DNA from: Eublepharis macularius
Taxonomy: Eukaryota; Chordata; Lepidosauria; Squamata; Eublepharidae
Assembly (NCBI RefSeq): GCF_028583425.1
Contig: NC_072807.1
Span: 30,757,001 to 30,821,000, forward strand
Direction: 5' to 3'
DNA length: 64,000 nucleotides
This document shows positions 62,356 to 64,000 of the stretch, in pieces. Below the pieces are notes generated by a model. That model was not told where the DNA came from, did no database searches, and saw only the letters and a list, made by a program, of their open reading frames with translations. Position 1 is the first letter of the stretch. Each line of letters begins with the position of its first letter. Made by a program: the position numbers and the translations under genes.

Positions 62356-64000
62356 CTGCAGCAACACAGTGGTGTCAGGAAAGGGTCTAGGAATACATAG
62401 TATACTACTGGAGCCATGGGAGTCTCCCTATTAGTTGTTTAAAAAGATCCTTGTCGGTGCAACTTCAACACACGCTCATACCCTCAAACAGGCACAGGCA
62501 GCATCTGCAAAACCCTTAAAATTCAAACAATGAACAGGACAACTTCTGCACTTCACACTGTTTCCCCCATCCCAACTGCCTTACTGAGACAGCCTTGTGC
62601 ACCATCCCACCAGTCAAATTCCTGCTGCAGAAGCTGACAATCCACGTACCCTGAAATGCTGACATCATCTAAGGCCACAAATTCTTGTTAAATCCCACTA
62701 AACTCAGTGGAACTTGCTCTGAATTCATCTAGCAGTGATACAGGCAAACTAAGGGAAATATTTCTTTGCTGGTAACAGAAGAACAAACCCTCTTTTCAGG
62801 AACTGGTTACCACTGCACAAACTGGGAAGGAACTGGGGCTACAGAACTGGGATTGAGAGATCTTACCACACTCATTCTAGATCAAGCAGGCCCCTTAGGT
62901 AGCACTGACCAGAGAAAGGAAGACGCCTCACAACTCAGCGTTCACCAGTCCCCAGGGCCCAAACCTGACACAGCTACTTTGACTCAAGATCAAAGGCGTC
63001 AACTGACACAAGGCAGGTAGTGGAGTGCCCCCCCCCTTTCCTTCGTCTCCTGGCTGAGGCATGAGTGAGGGACAGATCATTTGGGCTGGCCCAGCCTTCT
63101 TCCCCACATGACTTCTCAGCCTTCTAACATAAGCTGTGTGAGCAAAGTTGCTGTAACTCACCCTCAATCTAGCCAAACTGAGTACCGCAGCTTGTTATCT
63201 GCTTTCTAAAGCTCCTGGCCATTCTCTTTCGAAGCTGAGAGGCAAGGGGCTAAAATTTAGACACTCTGTCAGAGAGCTACATGTAACTCTAGGGACTATG
63301 GTCTCAGGGCCTTAAGAATGTCAGCAAACTGCACAGAACTCAGCTGTGCGGGCTGTATACCTCAATATGCACTGAGTGTTGACTTCTGCCTTCCAGAAAA
63401 CCATCACTGTCTTTTAATTCGACCACAGTTTATGCACTAACTGGAGCTAAGTTTATTTATTTAAAACATTGGTATGCTGCCTTTCCACCCAAAACAGGGT
63501 CCCCAAGGTGGAAATTTGGCTCCAAGACTAAGCACTGGGTTAACGAAAGTCAGTGGATTGCGAAGAGCCTAAGTCGCTCAGGGAGCAAAATTTATGCTAC
63601 ACTCCGAAAAATTTATGCTACACTCTCAAAAATGACTCAAACACCCATGTCTGCTACACTGGCACACCTTGCAAAGGAATACCCCTAACACCAGAATCAG
63701 CCAGCTTCTCCTCTACTCTCCAGACAATGTGAAAGAGTACCATCCCTCTGGAAGACAGTAACAGCTATACTAGCCCATAGGTAGAAAATACTACAGCTAC
63801 TTTTAAAATGGCTGGACTGCCACACCTTTACTCAGGGGCTGACAGAGGTCAACCTGGATATCTAAAGCTCAGAGTCAGATGCCTAATGAAGAAACTGGGA
63901 ACAGAAACACCATCCAAGCAAGGAGGAGTCAGGCCGCTGGCTAGTTCCTATATGGACTTGCTCTAGCCACACCCACATTCAATTGCAGTGTGCAAAGAGA
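62356..64000 (-). other. ZNF609: ZNF609 intron upstream of the first visible exon (partial)
   Basis: No further exon of the gene is recognised up to the window edge. A LINE-tail-like repeat at 63452-63520 (TTTATTTATTTAAAACATTG, CTGCCTTTCCACCCAAAAC) is the only named repeat. Frames at 62766-63176 are not supported. Confidence 0.6.
63452..63520 (-). repeat. CR1/L2-type LINE 3' tail, minus orientation
   Basis: TTTATTTATTTAAAACATTG, then GTATGCTGCCTTTCCACCC and GTCCCCAAGGTGG is the reversed end of the AAATA-tailed reptile LINE group. Confidence 0.5.

Noticed and set aside
1-64000. Endogenous retrovirus, LTR element or Polinton
   Set aside because: No paired long terminal repeats and no gag, pol-integrase, capsid or envelope motif were seen. 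The only reverse-transcriptase signatures belong to L1 and L2-type LINEs.
1-64000. CRISPR array, operon or defence-type gene cluster
   Set aside because: The window is vertebrate nuclear DNA with spliced genes; the short repeats present are SINEs, MITEs and microsatellites.

Overview
This is vertebrate nuclear DNA, almost certainly from a squamate reptile (lizard or gecko type). It has spliced genes with CpG-island promoters and a repeat mix of L1, CR1/L2, tRNA- and 5S-derived SINEs, many hAT-type MITEs and Penelope-like fragments. The species cannot be fixed from sequence alone. No virus-derived element, CRISPR array or stand-alone RNA gene was recognised.

Three protein-coding genes are visible. 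(1) RBPMS2 starts at 2422 on the minus strand in a CpG island; only exon 1 (18 codons) is in the window, and the rest runs off the left edge. (2) OAZ2, ornithine decarboxylase antizyme 2, is complete on the plus strand (38436-53573, five coding exons, 189 aa). It keeps the +1 frameshift site TCC-TGA and a readable H-type pseudoknot. (3) The 3' part of ZNF609 is on the minus strand (four coding exons between 62355 and 59406), with what looks like an intron in its 3' UTR. OAZ2 and ZNF609 converge, as I recall them doing in human 15q22. RBPMS2 points away from OAZ2, which is not the human arrangement as I recall it.

Layout: 1-3.1 kb RBPMS2 intron, exon and promoter; 3.1-37.4 kb a roughly 35-kb gene-free interval full of repeats, including a recent 5'-truncated L1 at 5.8-8.5 kb; 37.4-38.1 kb a run of hAT-MITE pieces abutting the OAZ2 CpG island; 38.4-54.2 kb OAZ2 (9.8-kb first intron); 54.2-56.8 kb convergent 3' ends; 56.8-64 kb ZNF609.

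The most unusual signal is RNA structure inside repeats. Two Penelope-like fragments (4.2 kb and 11.9 kb) carry a minimal hammerhead-ribozyme motif. A second dispersed family carries a related CUGANGA - stem - GAAA module, whose stem sequence differs between copies while pairing is kept. The two full units of this family (19.6 and 39.9 kb, about 215 bp) are palindromic and flanked by 10-15 bp direct repeats. The genes themselves are ordinary conserved vertebrate genes: an RNA-binding protein, a polyamine feedback regulator and a zinc-finger regulator. They share no pathway that the sequence shows.
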